DNA from: DASYXZ01 sp035308965
Lineage (GTDB): Bacteria; Acidobacteriota; Terriglobia; UBA7540
DNA: 64,000 nt
Assembly (NCBI GenBank): GCA_035308965.1
Contig: DATGFN010000024.1
Location: forward strand, 1 to 64,000
Direction of reading: 5' to 3'
Each line of letters starts with the position of its first letter. Positions within the stretch are counted from its first letter, which is position 1. The notes below the pieces were generated by a model. It did no database searches, was not told the DNA's origin, and saw nothing but the letters and a program-made list of their open reading frames with translations. The position numbers and the translations under genes are program-made. Shown piece after piece: positions 1 through 10,400 of the stretch.

Positions 1-299
1 CGTGGTCGGCCCCAGCGATACAAAAGCAAGAGCCAACTGCTAATTACTAATTGCAGATTTTGATCAGTGCGCGGCGCGAGGTCAGGTTCTACACACGTGT
101 TAATTCCGCGCAAAGGGTCTTCACAATGAAGGAAGAACCAAAGATTGTAAAAGATCATGAGGGCGATGCCTCACAACTGAATAGATTGATTTTGTGTTTC
201 TAACTACATTGGCGCGAGACCAGGACCGAAGCCCATTGCCTCGAAGCACGATGGATTCCCTGGACCGAAGTCCGGGGCTTTCACAAATGCCCTGAGTAA

Positions 300-314
300 A
301 TTTTATGGTCAAGC
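300..314. repeat. 3' arm of the 23S terminal stem
   Basis: The 15 bases at 300-314 (ATTTTATGGTCAAGC) are the exact reverse complement of 3983-3997. This brings the two ends of 23S together as helix 1 and extends it about 7 bp into the flanks, the usual shape of the precursor stem processed by RNase III. It also fixes the mature ends near 304-306 and 3990. Confidence 0.8.
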
Positions 315-522
315 CGAACGGGCGATTAGTACACGTAAGCTGAAGCCATTACTGGCCTTACACTCCGTGCCTATCAAACAGATGGTCTTTCTGTGCCCTT
401 CATTTCCCTTACGGGTTGGGAGATCTTATCTTGAGGAGTACTTCACGCTTATATGCATTCAGCGTTTATTACAACCGAACTTCGCTACCCAGCCGTGCCG
501 TTGACACGACAGCTGGAACACA

Positions 523-561
<39 letters not shown>

Positions 562-629
562 GCCCTCTCAAATCTCCTACGCCCACACCAGATAGGGACC
601 GAACTGTCTCGCGACGTTCTGAACCCAGT

Positions 630-668
<39 letters not shown>

Positions 669-745
669 AACCTTCTACAGCTCCAGGATGCGATGAACCG
701 ACATCGAGGTGCCAAACCGGAGCGTCGATATGAACTCTTGGCTCC

Positions 746-821
<76 letters not shown>

Positions 822-924
822 AGCCTACTTTCGTACCTGCTCGACTCGTCTGTCTCGCAGTCAACCACGCTTATACTTTTGCATTCGACGGCTGATTTCC
901 AAACAGCCTGAGCGTAGCTTCGCA

Positions 925-974
<50 letters not shown>

Positions 975-1124
975 TACTATGTCCCTCTCCCGGATTACGG
1001 GAGTAGGTTAGAACCACAGAACTCGCAGGGTGGTATCTCACCGTTGGCTCCCCCAACCCCAAAGGGCTGGGTTCAAAGCCTCCCACCTATCCTGCGCAGC
1101 AAGTGCCATAGTTCATAGTAAAGG

Positions 1125-1155
<31 letters not shown>

Positions 1156-1156
1156 T

Positions 1157-1191
<35 letters not shown>

Positions 1192-1228
1192 ATTCGCCGA
1201 GTCGCTCGTTAAGACAGTCGTTCGATCG

Positions 1229-1275
<47 letters not shown>

Positions 1276-1913
1276 CAGTTTTCTCTCACTCTGTTTCCAG
1301 AGAAGCTGGACTTTATCTTTCACATCCCCGGTTCATTGTGGTTGCGATAGCTCGAATTTCTTCGATGCCATCGGCCGTCAGATGCTTGCCCTTGCTCATC
1401 AGCTGCAGGATCTTCCTGAATTTAATAAAATCGACTCTCTTCTTTGACTTCAGCGGATGCTTGTCAAAGAAGGGGACGATCGCTTCTCTCAGGTGATCCA
1501 AAGCGCGCACCCGATATGCCATTCGCTCCGCATGGTTCCTTCGAACCACTCCGCACCCAAAGAATTTCTTGAGGGCGTGAAGCAATTGGATCTCTCGTTG
1601 GTGCTGTACAACTGTAAATTCAGGCAGGACCTGAAAACCAGAGGTCATCTCCGGGTGCGGATTGATTCCGACGAAGAAACATCCTTCGCCATCCACGAAT
1701 CCCACTACCCATTGCGCCTCCAACCTTCCAGGATGTGGCTGAACGTGAAGTCTCTGAGGGTTCTCCATAAGTTTTTGGAGCCTTCCCTGCGGATTGTCCC
1801 CATGTCCGTCAGATTTTGACTGCTGCCATGAATGGCAGCGAGTACTGAGCGGCTGTGTGAGGAGTTTCCCGCATATAGTTCAGTTTTACTAAGGCTAGCG
1901 AATTTTTTCTTTA
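1276..1913 (-). mobile_element. Group I self-splicing intron at 23S position 1931
   Basis: The 5' exon ends CCTAAGGT (T = U1931 in E. coli numbering) and the 3' exon resumes AGCGAAATTCC. The intron's last base is G, as the family requires. The guide sequence GCCTTAG (1889-1895, minus strand) pairs with exon CTAAGGT, putting a U.G wobble at the splice site (P1). The adjacent TTCGCT (1897-1902) pairs with 3' exon AGCGAA (P10). Core elements: P TGCGGGAAACTCC (1861-1873), Q AATCCGCAGGGAAGG (1781-1795), R CAGAGACTTCACG (about 1744-1757), S AAGATAAAGTCC (1308-1319); R GACTT and S AAGTC form P7. All parts appear intact, so splicing is expected, but this is inferred rather than measured. The P8 region between R and S is filled by the endonuclease gene. 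Confidence 0.95.
1313..1768 (-). CDS. LAGLIDADG homing endonuclease (intron-encoded)
   Basis: This 151-residue protein carries one LAGLIDADG motif, WVVGFVDGEGCFFV at residues 20-33. One motif and this length fit enzymes that act as homodimers, like I-CreI and I-CeuI. It should cut the intronless 23S allele near the insertion site and so drive intron homing; expression from within an rRNA transcript is an inference. The start ATG at 1768 lies just 5' of the R element, so codons 4-8 (PQRLH) are also ribozyme core; the TAA stop is inside the S element. The gene therefore occupies all of P8. No stop or frameshift interrupts it. There is no clear Shine-Dalgarno sequence. Cleavage specificity cannot be read from the sequence. 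Confidence 0.93.
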   Translation of the reverse strand: MENPQRLHVQPHPGRLEAQWVVGFVDGEGCFFVGINPHPEMTSGFQVLPEFTVVQHQREIQLLHALKKFFGCGVVRRNHAERMAYRVRALDHLREAIVPFFDKHPLKSKKRVDFIKFRKILQLMSKGKHLTADGIEEIRAIATTMNRGCER

Positions 1914-1948
<35 letters not shown>

Positions 1949-2762
1949 TGGGGCTTCAGTTCAAAGCTTCGCCTTGCGGCTAACCTCTCCCTTTAACCTT
2001 CCAGCACCGGGCAGGCGTCAGCCCCTATACGTCGTTTTCGACTTAGCAGAGACCTGTGTTTTTGTTAAACAGTCGCAATGCGCATTTCTCTGCGGCCTCT
2101 TCGGGCTTGCACCCTAGTGAGGCACCCCTTTTCCCGAAGTTACGGGGTTAATTTGCCGAGTTCCTTACCAACTGTTCTCACGAGCGCCTTAGAATATTCA
2201 TCTCGTCTACCTGTGTCGGTTTGAGGTACGGATCCCATACATTCTCCTTAGAGGATTTTCTCGGCAGCGTGGAATCGTCAGCTTTCCCCCATACGGGGTA
2301 CTGTTTTGCGTCTCAGTGATAACTTCCCAACGGATTTACCTATCGGGAACACCTTACACGCATCAACCGTCATAGCCATAGGACGGCCTGCTTATCCTTC
2401 TGCGTCTCCCCATCGTGATAACGACTGCACGGGAGGTCCGGAATATTAACCGGATGTCCATCAGTTACGCCTTTCGGCCTCACCTTAGGAACCGCCTGAC
2501 CCTGAGCGGATTAACCTTTCTCAGGAAACCTTAGACTTTCGGCGCGGAGGGTTCTCACCTCCGTTATCGCTACTTATGCCGGCAGGGTCTCTTGAGTACG
2601 GTTCACGAGCCCTCACGGTCTCGCTTTATACTGTACTCAACGCTCCTCTACCAGACCGGAATCCTTTCGGACTCCGGAATCCGCAACTTCGGTAAATGGC
2701 TTGAGCCCCGTTGAATTATCGGCGCAAAACCACTCGACCAGTGAGCTGTTACGCTTTCTTTA

Positions 2763-2800
<38 letters not shown>

Positions 2801-2995
2801 AGCGATTTCACTTCCTTTACCACTTAGCCATTACTTAGGGACCTTAGTTGACGGTCTGGGCTATTTCCCTCTCGACAACGAAGCTTAGCCCCCGCTGTCT
2901 GACTCCCGGACTGCACTTCGCGGCATTCGGAGTTTCGTTGGATTCGGATTCCGTTAAAGGACCCTAGTCCATCGAGTACTCTATCACCGCGAGTG

Positions 2996-3027
<32 letters not shown>

Positions 3028-3396
3028 GGAGAACGAGCTATCACGGAATTTGATTAGCCTTTCACCCCTACCCTCAGTTCATCCGAGCTGTTTTCAACCA
3101 ACACCGGTTCGGGCCTCCGGCCGCTGTTACGCGGCTTTCACCCTGACCAAGGGTAGATCATCCCGCTTCGCGTCTATTGCCCGCCACTTGTCGCCCTATT
3201 CAGACTCGCTTTCGCTACGGCTCGCTCCCGCGGAGTCGCAACCCCGCGATCATAGCTTAACCTTGCGACGAACAATAACTAGCCGGCTCATTATGCAATA
3301 GGCACGCCGTCAGGCTTGCCCGAGCATTGCTGCCCGGACGTGGCCCTTCGACTGCTTGTAGGCATACGGTTTCAGGTACTTTTGACTCCCCTCGCA

Positions 3397-3444
<48 letters not shown>

Positions 3445-3982
3445 CAGAACGTATTTAGCCTTACGGGATGGTCCCCGTAGCTTCCCGCGGGGTTTCTCGT
3501 GCCCCGCGGTACTCAGGAACGCGCGTTCGAGTCCAGTCAGCTTCGCTTACATGGCTATCACATTCTGTGGCCGACTTTTCCTAGTCGTTCAGCTCGCCGC
3601 TGGATTGTTAACTCGATGGTTCTAAACCGACGCACGCCCTACGACCCCGGACGCTCCGCCGGGAACTCGAATCTGAAATTTGAGATTTCAAAACGAAGTC
3701 CCGGTGGAACGCCCGGTTTAGGCTGTTCCGTGTTCGCTCGCCGCTACTGACGGAATCACTGTTGTTTTATTTTCCTCCAGGTACTGAGATGGTTCACTTC
3801 CCTGGGTTAGCTCGCGCCCGCCTATGTATTCAGCGGGCCGTTCCCGATGTTGACATCGGGAGGGTTTCCCCATTCGGAAATCCCCGGATCAAAGCTTAAT
3901 TCCAGCTCCCCGAGGCTTATCGCAGGTATCCACGTCCTTCTTCGCCGTCTGGCGCCAAGGCATCCACCGTACGCCCTTAGTA

Positions 3983-3997
3983 GCTTGACCATAAAAT
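3983..3997. repeat. 5' arm of the 23S terminal stem
   Basis: Exact reverse complement of 300-314; see the partner arm. It spans the first 8 nt of mature 23S and 7 nt of leader. Confidence 0.8.
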
Positions 3998-4196
3998 CTG
4001 CTCAACACACATTAAGAACAGTTTGTCAGTATTTCAGTCTTTAAGCTTGTCAGCGCAGAACTCTGATAGACATTCTTAACTGAATTGCTTACCAACTGAC
4101 TTCCTGACTCACTATCTTTGAGCCAGATTCGCCTTCGCTTCTCTGCCCGGATCCACTCCAGGCAGTTTGAGCATTTTTGTAGACGCCGTACTATTC

Positions 4197-4213
4197 AGTT
4201 TTCAAAGATCGCT
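4197..4213 (-). promoter_or_regulatory. boxA-like antitermination element in the 23S leader
   Basis: Minus-strand GATCTTTGAAAACTGAA resembles the boxA-type element found in rRNA leaders and spacers of many bacteria. It lies about 210 nt upstream of mature 23S, inside the transcript expected from the promoter near 4712-4740. Assigned by similarity to known leaders only. Confidence 0.45.
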
Positions 4214-4711
4214 GAGTGTCAAAAACCAGCTCGCGCTGGCTTCGACCTCAATCCAGCCTGACTCATCTGCTTTCGCCGATTAGTTCAGGATGCTGGGTTT
4301 GATTCTGCGCTGATTCCATCCCACAGAACCTAACTCAAGACCCTGGCCCTTCATTTCTGATCCTAACAACCCGCTCACTGCCAATTCTGAAATTAGGAGG
4401 GGCACCTGATCCAACTAGCTCACTTAATTAGGAAGTATATTCCAGCTTCCTTCCCCGACCACCTTTGAATAATCCCGCTTGGTTTTTTCGTCAGACCAAA
4501 CCCTTGGGGCCGGAGACAAACCAGCCTCACATTGGTACCTCATTAGAATTCGCTTTGAACTTAAGGGATCGAAACAGGCGGGAGGTTCTTGCGGAGAAAA
4601 CCCACTTGCCTCAGACCCTCATCCAAAAGCCTTTCGCGTATTGACCTCCTGGTGTTGACAACCGGAACGATGTGGCTGCTTGCGGTCCCACCTTCGTGCT
4701 GGCAATCAGGA

Positions 4712-4740
4712 ATACTAATACAGGCAAAATCAAAATGCAA
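4712..4740 (-). promoter_or_regulatory. Promoter for the independent 23S transcript
   Basis: On the minus strand, -35 TTGCAT (4735-4740), a 17-nt spacer and -10 TAGTAT (4712-4717), with a TG one base before the -10. Upstream of the -35 the DNA is A/T-rich, with AAAAATATC and AAAATATTTTTAG tracts (4741-4775) like an rRNA UP element. Transcription would start near 4705 and run about 715 nt of leader into 23S. This is the best minus-strand promoter seen between 4000 and 5000. Confidence 0.6.
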
Positions 4741-5009
4741 GAGATATTTTTGGCCAGACTAAAAATATTTTATCCCCCGGATTGGCCAGGTAAGACTTAT
4801 AAGTTAGCCAGCCAATGCGCGATTTTTTCCTCTTGCTCACCTTCAAACAAGAATTTCGGCTCCATTCAATTCGCGCGGTCTACTGATTCATTCCTAATCG
4901 CGTTCATGGTTTGCCTTTCTCCTGCCGATATGTTATTTCAATAAACCCTGGATCTTGCCAACACACAGGGCGCCACACGATCCCCTTCCAGGGAGCATCA
5001 TGGAGGAAG

Positions 5010-5846
5010 ATGGAATTGGACCCGTTTGTCCCTGTCCGCCAATCCGACCCATTGAAGAAATCCTCTCACCGTTCATTGATGGAGGCGCTGGAAATCGAGC
5101 AGGTCACAGTTGAAACATTCTTCAAAGAATCGCTGGAAGAAGCATTCCACATTCAGCAGGCAATGCTGCCCACAGGGCCCCTGCGGCTTCCCAATATTGA
5201 GGTGCGCTACAAATACCGGCCGGCCCACGTCTTTAGCGGAGATTTCCTGGATTACTTCCCTATCGGGGACAGCAATTTTCTCGGCCTCTACCTCGGAGAC
5301 GTCGTCGGCAAGGGTATGCCTGCCGCGCTCTACGCAGCTCTGGCGGTGGGAACGTTGTGTGGAATTCACAAGCGGGGCGAATCGCCTGACTCCGTGCTCG
5401 AGTTCCTCAATCGCCGCCTGGGCGTCCGCAACGTCGGAGGCAGATACTGCTCGGTTCAGTATGCCGTGCTCGATCGGACGAGTCGCCACCTCCGGTTTGT
5501 CAACGCCGGGCTCAACCCCCGCCCTATTCTCATCAATGCGGAAGGATGCCGGGAAATGGGAGGAGGCGGCTTTCCATGCGGTATGTTCAATGATGTAAAT
5601 TATGACGTGTACACAGAACAATTAAGGGCTGGCGACTTGATCTTGTTTTCAACCGACGGCCTGATCGAGGCCCACGACCTGGCGGGAGAACCGTATGGGA
5701 TCGAGCGCCTGCTCGAAGCCTGCGGCGCGAACTGGAGCGAGCCCCCAGAAATCCTCTTGAATCGAGTTTTTCAATCCGTGGACACTTTTACCGGCGCCGA
5801 GCTCCAGCGTGATGACATGACGGCCGCCGTGATCAAGCTCGCCTGA
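5010..5846 (+). CDS. PP2C-family (SpoIIE/RsbU-type) serine phosphatase
   Basis: The protein (278 residues from the chosen start) begins with a short helical segment and then carries the SpoIIE/PP2C phosphatase domain from the HIQQAMLP block onward. Metal-site motifs are visible: FSGDFLDYF, LYLGDVVGKGMPAAL, LILFSTDGLIEA and RDDMTAAVIKLA near the C terminus. Enzymes of this type dephosphorylate anti-sigma-factor antagonists in partner-switching stress pathways. No sensor domain (PAS, GAF or HAMP) is attached, so input must come from elsewhere. The frame is open upstream to 4911; the ATG at 5010 was chosen because GGAGGAAG precedes it, although the spacing is short. No anti-sigma factor or antagonist lies next to it, so the partner is unknown. 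Confidence 0.85.
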   Translation: MELDPFVPVRQSDPLKKSSHRSLMEALEIEQVTVETFFKESLEEAFHIQQAMLPTGPLRLPNIEVRYKYRPAHVFSGDFLDYFPIGDSNFLGLYLGDVVGKGMPAALYAALAVGTLCGIHKRGESPDSVLEFLNRRLGVRNVGGRYCSVQYAVLDRTSRHLRFVNAGLNPRPILINAEGCREMGGGGFPCGMFNDVNYDVYTEQLRAGDLILFSTDGLIEAHDLAGEPYGIERLLEACGANWSEPPEILLNRVFQSVDTFTGAELQRDDMTAAVIKLA

Positions 5847-5891
5847 AAATTCTTCCCTCTTGGATGTCGTCCTTCCCCGGCAACGATAGAC

Positions 5892-6545
5892 ATGAAGAGA
5901 CCAATCAAACATTTCGAAGGCGCCTCAAGACCATCCCAATTGACACGCGCGGCTCTGGGCTTTCGGGCGCATTCGGGCTGGGCCGCGGTAATCGCGGTGG
6001 CGAAGCCCGATCGCGCGCTCCGAATCGTCGGGCGTTCCCGCTTTGAGCTCGCCAAGCAAGAGATTCCACGCCCCGTGCAACCCTACCATGCCGCACAAAA
6101 GATGGAATTGATGGAGGCCGAAGCCTACATCGCCGGCTTTGCTCAAGAGGCAGAGAATCTCGCCACGCAAGCCATCCGATCCGCCGTTCAAGCATTGAAG
6201 AAAGAGGGCATGCTAGTGGCGGGATGCGGCATCTGCAGTGGTTCCGGCCGTCCCGCACCCACTGTCCAAGCGGCCCTCGCGTCTCATCCTTTGCTCCACA
6301 CGGCCGAGGGCGAACTTTTCCGTAACGCTATCATCCGCGCCGCAATGGGATGCAAACTTCCCGTATTGCAGGTCCGAGAGCGTGAGTTGTTCCAGCGCGG
6401 CGTGGGTGAGTTGGGAATCCCCGTTGGCGATCTGCAGTTTTGTTTGGACAAACTTGGCGAGCCCTTCGGCCCTCCCTGGGGGCAAGACCAAAAACTGGCC
6501 GCGCTGGCGGCGTGGCTGGCGCTCACTGACCATGCCAAATCCTGA
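5892..6545 (+). CDS. Conserved hypothetical protein, 217 aa
   Basis: A soluble protein with no signal peptide or membrane segment. The opening block LTRAALGFRAHSGWAAV followed by a stretch ending in QPYHAA recalls an uncharacterised bacterial family I have seen with a GLRxHSGWA-like start; no function is known to me. The second half has a CGICSGSGRP segment and a REREL helix. It starts 45 nt after the phosphatase stop on the same strand and may be co-transcribed with it. There is no clear Shine-Dalgarno sequence before the ATG. Confidence 0.75.
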   Translation: MKRPIKHFEGASRPSQLTRAALGFRAHSGWAAVIAVAKPDRALRIVGRSRFELAKQEIPRPVQPYHAAQKMELMEAEAYIAGFAQEAENLATQAIRSAVQALKKEGMLVAGCGICSGSGRPAPTVQAALASHPLLHTAEGELFRNAIIRAAMGCKLPVLQVRERELFQRGVGELGIPVGDLQFCLDKLGEPFGPPWGQDQKLAALAAWLALTDHAKS

Positions 6546-6653
6546 GTCGCCGAAAAGCCATCATCCATCCCGCCGTTGACCGCCCCACCCTCCTGAGGTA
6601 GTCTGGCTGCCGACCTGCTCCTCAATTCATAAGAAATCCTTATCGGAGGCAAC

Positions 6654-6830
6654 ATGCGGCGAACACGCTTCATGTCATGGTGATTTCTGGTACTCTACCT
6701 GGCCTTTTTCATGGTGCCCAATTTCCGGCAAGCCCTGGAAGTGCCGCTGGCCAATTACTGGTGGCAATCGCAATTCAACATGGATGTGCTCATGGAGAAC
6801 AGTCAACAGTCCAAAGTTCATAGCCAATAG
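6654..6830 (+). pseudogene. Small membrane-protein gene with an internal TGA
   Basis: A good ribosome-binding site (GGAGGC, 6645-6650) sits 3 nt before ATG 6654. The frame reads MRRTRFMSW, then TGA at 6681-6683, then continues 48 codons with a hydrophobic segment (FLVLYLAFFMVP) and PLANYWWQSQFNM before TAG at 6828-6830. Downstream of the TGA the composition looks like real protein, so a nonsense mutation (for example TGG to TGA) in a tiny one-helix membrane protein is the simplest reading. A sequencing error or recoding cannot be excluded. Restart at an internal ATG (codon 20) would remove the helix. Confidence 0.45.
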
Positions 6831-6893
6831 TTCAAACCCGCTGAAGTTTTGTGGTCTGCTTGCAGGAACGTGAAATTCAAAGGAGGCGGTGTT

Positions 6894-7292
6894 GTGATCA
6901 AGCAAGCTTTGATGTATGCGGTCGCTTTGTTATTCCTCGGCTCGATTGCGGCAGCGCAAACCGATGTGGAGCAGGCCTCATCGCAATCTACGAAGGGTGA
7001 ACTTGAAAGTGTAAATTGCCGCGCGATGGAAGTTTTCGTAGCGAAATGGAAAGGGGCAAGCGTGGTGATCTTTCATCAACGCGATAAAGCCGACGGGCCA
7101 AAACTCGGCGAACTCCTCCAGGAGCACACTGGTCAGGAAGTGGAGTTTGAGACCGCCGACGGCAAGCATCATCGCGCCACGCTGGGACGAATTAAAAACT
7201 GTTTTGGGCGCGGTCTGCTGATCTTTGCGGCTGATGATGCCAACCTGGGAGTGAAAGAGGATTTCATCCTGCACTTTGGAGATCATCCGTAG
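6894..7292 (+). CDS. Small exported hypothetical protein
   Basis: The start is taken as GTG 6894, because AGGAGG at 6881-6886 lies 7 nt upstream; the frame is open to 6849 but has no better site. The product (132 residues) opens with a signal peptide, IKQALMYAVALLFLGSIAAAQ, with likely cleavage after AQ or AAA. The mature part is about 110 residues, mixed alpha/beta in composition, with two cysteines (VNCRAM, IKNCFG) that could pair in the periplasm. I do not recognise a family. It stands alone, 142 nt before metH. Confidence 0.7.
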   Translation: MIKQALMYAVALLFLGSIAAAQTDVEQASSQSTKGELESVNCRAMEVFVAKWKGASVVIFHQRDKADGPKLGELLQEHTGQEVEFETADGKHHRATLGRIKNCFGRGLLIFAADDANLGVKEDFILHFGDHP

Positions 7293-7434
7293 GCGGTGTC
7301 CGAAATGCCAGAGCCAGAGATTGCGGACCTGAAGCTAGGCGCACCTCAGGCAGCCTGGTCGTTGGTAGCGCCATATTCCCGCAACCAAATGGTCCCCATG
7401 GTATCTTATTAAGGTAGGCGGAGCAGGCTCCGGG

Positions 7435-10400
7435 TTGGACCTGCGCCGCACCAATCCGGCAATCGAGGAGAGTCCAGCTTTCTTGACCGAAGTTTCCGAC
7501 CGCATCGCACAACTCAAACACTTGCTCTCCGAGCGCTTGGTCATCATTGACGGCGCCATGGGCACCATGATCCAGGCTCACCAATTGGGTGAGAAGGATT
7601 ATCGCGGCAAACAATTTGCCGACCACTCCAAAGACCTGAAACAGAATAACGATCTGCTGAATCTCACCCAACCCCATCTCATCGAGGCCATTCACCGCCA
7701 ATACCTCGAGGCGGGCGCGGACATTATTGAAACCAACACCTTCAACGCCAACGGCATTTCCATGGCGGAATACCTGCTTCAGGACAAAGTGGTGGAAATC
7801 AATCAGGCCGGGGCGCGCCTGGCTCGAAGCGCCGCAGACAAATTCATGTCCGAAAATCCGGGCCGGATTTGCTGGGTGGCCGGGTCGCTGGGGCCCACCA
7901 GCCGATCCGCGTCTGTTGTATCGGATATCTCGAACCCAGCCGCGCGCAAGGTTACATTCGACCAGGTTCGCAGCGCTTATTATGAGCAAGCGGGCGCGCT
8001 GGTGGAAGGCGGCGTTGACCTGCTGTTGGTCGAAACAATCTTCGATACGTTGAATGGCAAGGCGGCGCTTTTTGCCATCGACCAGTATTTTGAGGACTCG
8101 GGCCGCCGGGTTCCCATCATGGTTTCAGGTACCATCATCGACTTGAGCGGCCGCAATCTTTCCGGCCAGACTGTCGAGGCCTTCTGGAATTCGGTTTCGC
8201 ACGCGAACTTACTCAGCGTTGGGCTCAACTGCGCCCTTGGCCCCAAACAAATGCGGCCTTACATCGAAGAACTTTCACAGATTGCCCCGGTCTTCGTCAG
8301 TTGTTATCCCAATGCCGGCCTGCCCAACGTCTTTGGCGGATTTGATGAGACGCCGGAACTGATGTCCGCCGAACTGCGCGAATTTGCGGCCAACGGCTGG
8401 CTGAATATTGTGGGCGGATGCTGCGGCTCAACGCCCGCGCACATCGCGGCCATCGCGGAGGCCGTGCGCGGACTCGCGCCCCACGTTCCCTCCACACCCG
8501 AGCGACTCACGCGCTTCAGCGGGCTCGAGCCGCTGACCCTCCGGCCGGACATGAATTTCGTCAACATCGGCGAGCGCACCAACGTGACTGGGTCGCCCAG
8601 GTTTTCCAAACTGATTCTGGGCGGCGAGTTCGAAAACGCGCTAGCCGTGGCCCGCCAACAAGTCGAAGGCGGTGCGCAGATTATTGACGTGAATATGGAC
8701 GAAGGCATGCTCGATTCGGAGCAGGCGATGACCACTTTTCTGAACTACATCGCCTCGGAACCCGACATCGCCCGCGTGCCCATCATGATCGACAGTTCCA
8801 AGTGGAGCGTGATTGAGGCAGGGCTGAAGTGCGTCCAGGGCAAAGGGATTGTGAATTCCATCAGCCTTAAAGAGGGCGAAGAGGTTTTCAAGCATCACGC
8901 CCGTCTGGTGAAGCGTTACGGCGCCGGAGTGGTGGTGATGGCGTTCGATGAAAAGGGACAGGCGGACACGGTGGAGCGCAAAGTGGAAATATGCACGCGC
9001 TCTTACAAGATCCTGACCGAACAGGTAGGCCTCCCGCCCGAGGATATTATCTTCGACCCCAACATCCTGACCGTGGCCACCGGGATGGAGGAACACAATA
9101 ATTACGCCGTGAATTATATTGAGGCCACGCGGCGCATCAAAGCCACTCTGCCGGGCTGTAAGGTAAGCGGCGGTGTGAGCAACATCTCCTTTTCCTTCCG
9201 CGGGAACAACGCCGTGCGCGAGGCCATGCACTCCGCGTTTCTTTATCACGCCATCCGCGCAGGGATGGATATGGGAATTGTGAACGCGGGGCAACTCGCC
9301 ATCTACGAAGAAATTCCGCGCGACCTGCTGGAACTGGTGGAAGACGTTTTGCTCAACCGGCGGCCCGATGCCACTGAGAGGCTGCTGACCTTTGCCGATT
9401 CGGTAAAGCAACGCGGCAAAACGGAAGTGAAGGAGGACGCGTGGCGTTCCGGGACGGTGGAAGAGCGCCTGTCGCACGCCCTGGTGAAAGGGATTGTGGA
9501 TTTTATCGACGCTGACACGGAAGAGGCTCGCCTGAAATTCGCAAAGCCCTTGCAGGTAATCGAAGGCCCTCTGATGGCCGGAATGAGCGTGGTTGGCGAC
9601 CTGTTCGGCTCCGGCAAAATGTTTCTACCGCAAGTCGTAAAAAGCGCGCGGGTGATGAAAAAGGCCGTGGCCCACCTGCTGCCCTATATGGAAGCGGAAA
9701 AACAGGCCACGGGTGGAAGGCAGGCGGAAGGCCGAATCGTCATGGCCACCGTTAAGGGCGACGTCCACGATATCGGCAAAAACATTGTGGGCGTGGTGCT
9801 GGGCTGCAACAATTACGAAATCATCGATCTGGGCGTGATGGTGCCTTGTGAAAAAATCCTGCAAACGGCGCGCGACGTAAAGGCGGACATGATCGGCTTG
9901 AGCGGACTCATCACTCCGTCGCTCGATGAGATGGTGCACGTAGCCAAAGAAATGGAGCGCGAGGGGTTCAAGGTTCCGCTGCTGATTGGCGGCGCCACCA
10001 CCAGCCGCGTGCATACGGCGGTGAAGATCGCCCCCGGGTACTCGGAGCTCGTAGTACATGTTCTTGATGCATCGCGCGCGGTGGGCGTGGTGGGCAAACT
10101 CAAGAGCCCCGATTTGAAACAGGAGTTCGCGCAACAGAACCGGCAGGAACAGGATAAGGCCCGCAAGCAACATGGCGCGCCCAAAGCGCAGCCGTTGCTC
10201 ACCTTGGCAGAAGCGCGCCGGCGCAAGCCTCCCATCGACTGGGCCGCGGCGCCCATCGCCCGCCCATGCTTCACGGGGATTCGCGTGACCGATCCCGTGC
10301 CACTGGAAGAAATTGTTCCTTACATCGATTGGAGTCCGTTCTTCCAGGCTTGGGAATTGCGCGGGACTTATCCGGCCATTCTCGATGCTCCCGACGTTGG

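Larger units (their letters stand above)
3991..5009. other. Leader and divergent spacer between 23S and the phosphatase gene
   Basis: No convincing protein gene lies in this kilobase. It holds the 23S leader, the boxA-like element and the 23S promoter. No 16S end and no tRNA cloverleaf was found. A plus-strand reading frame at 4672-4944 overlaps the promoter, lacks a recognisable domain and was not called. Confidence 0.7.

Noticed and set aside
1..20. Possible start of a 5S rRNA gene on the minus strand (GCTGGGGCCGACCACG running off the left edge).
   Set aside because: Position downstream of 23S fits, but fewer than 20 bases are visible and no diagnostic 5S block can be read.
3640..3730. Second intron or insertion in the 5' third of 23S.
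   Set aside because: The extra bases form a simple hairpin in a region known to vary in length; no ribozyme core is present.
4672..4944. Plus-strand 90-codon frame before the phosphatase gene.
   Set aside because: It overlaps the 23S promoter, lacks a ribosome-binding site and shows no domain.
7293..7434. Riboswitch (cobalamin or SAM) upstream of metH.
   Set aside because: No conserved B12-box or SAM-box sequence could be found in the 142 nt.
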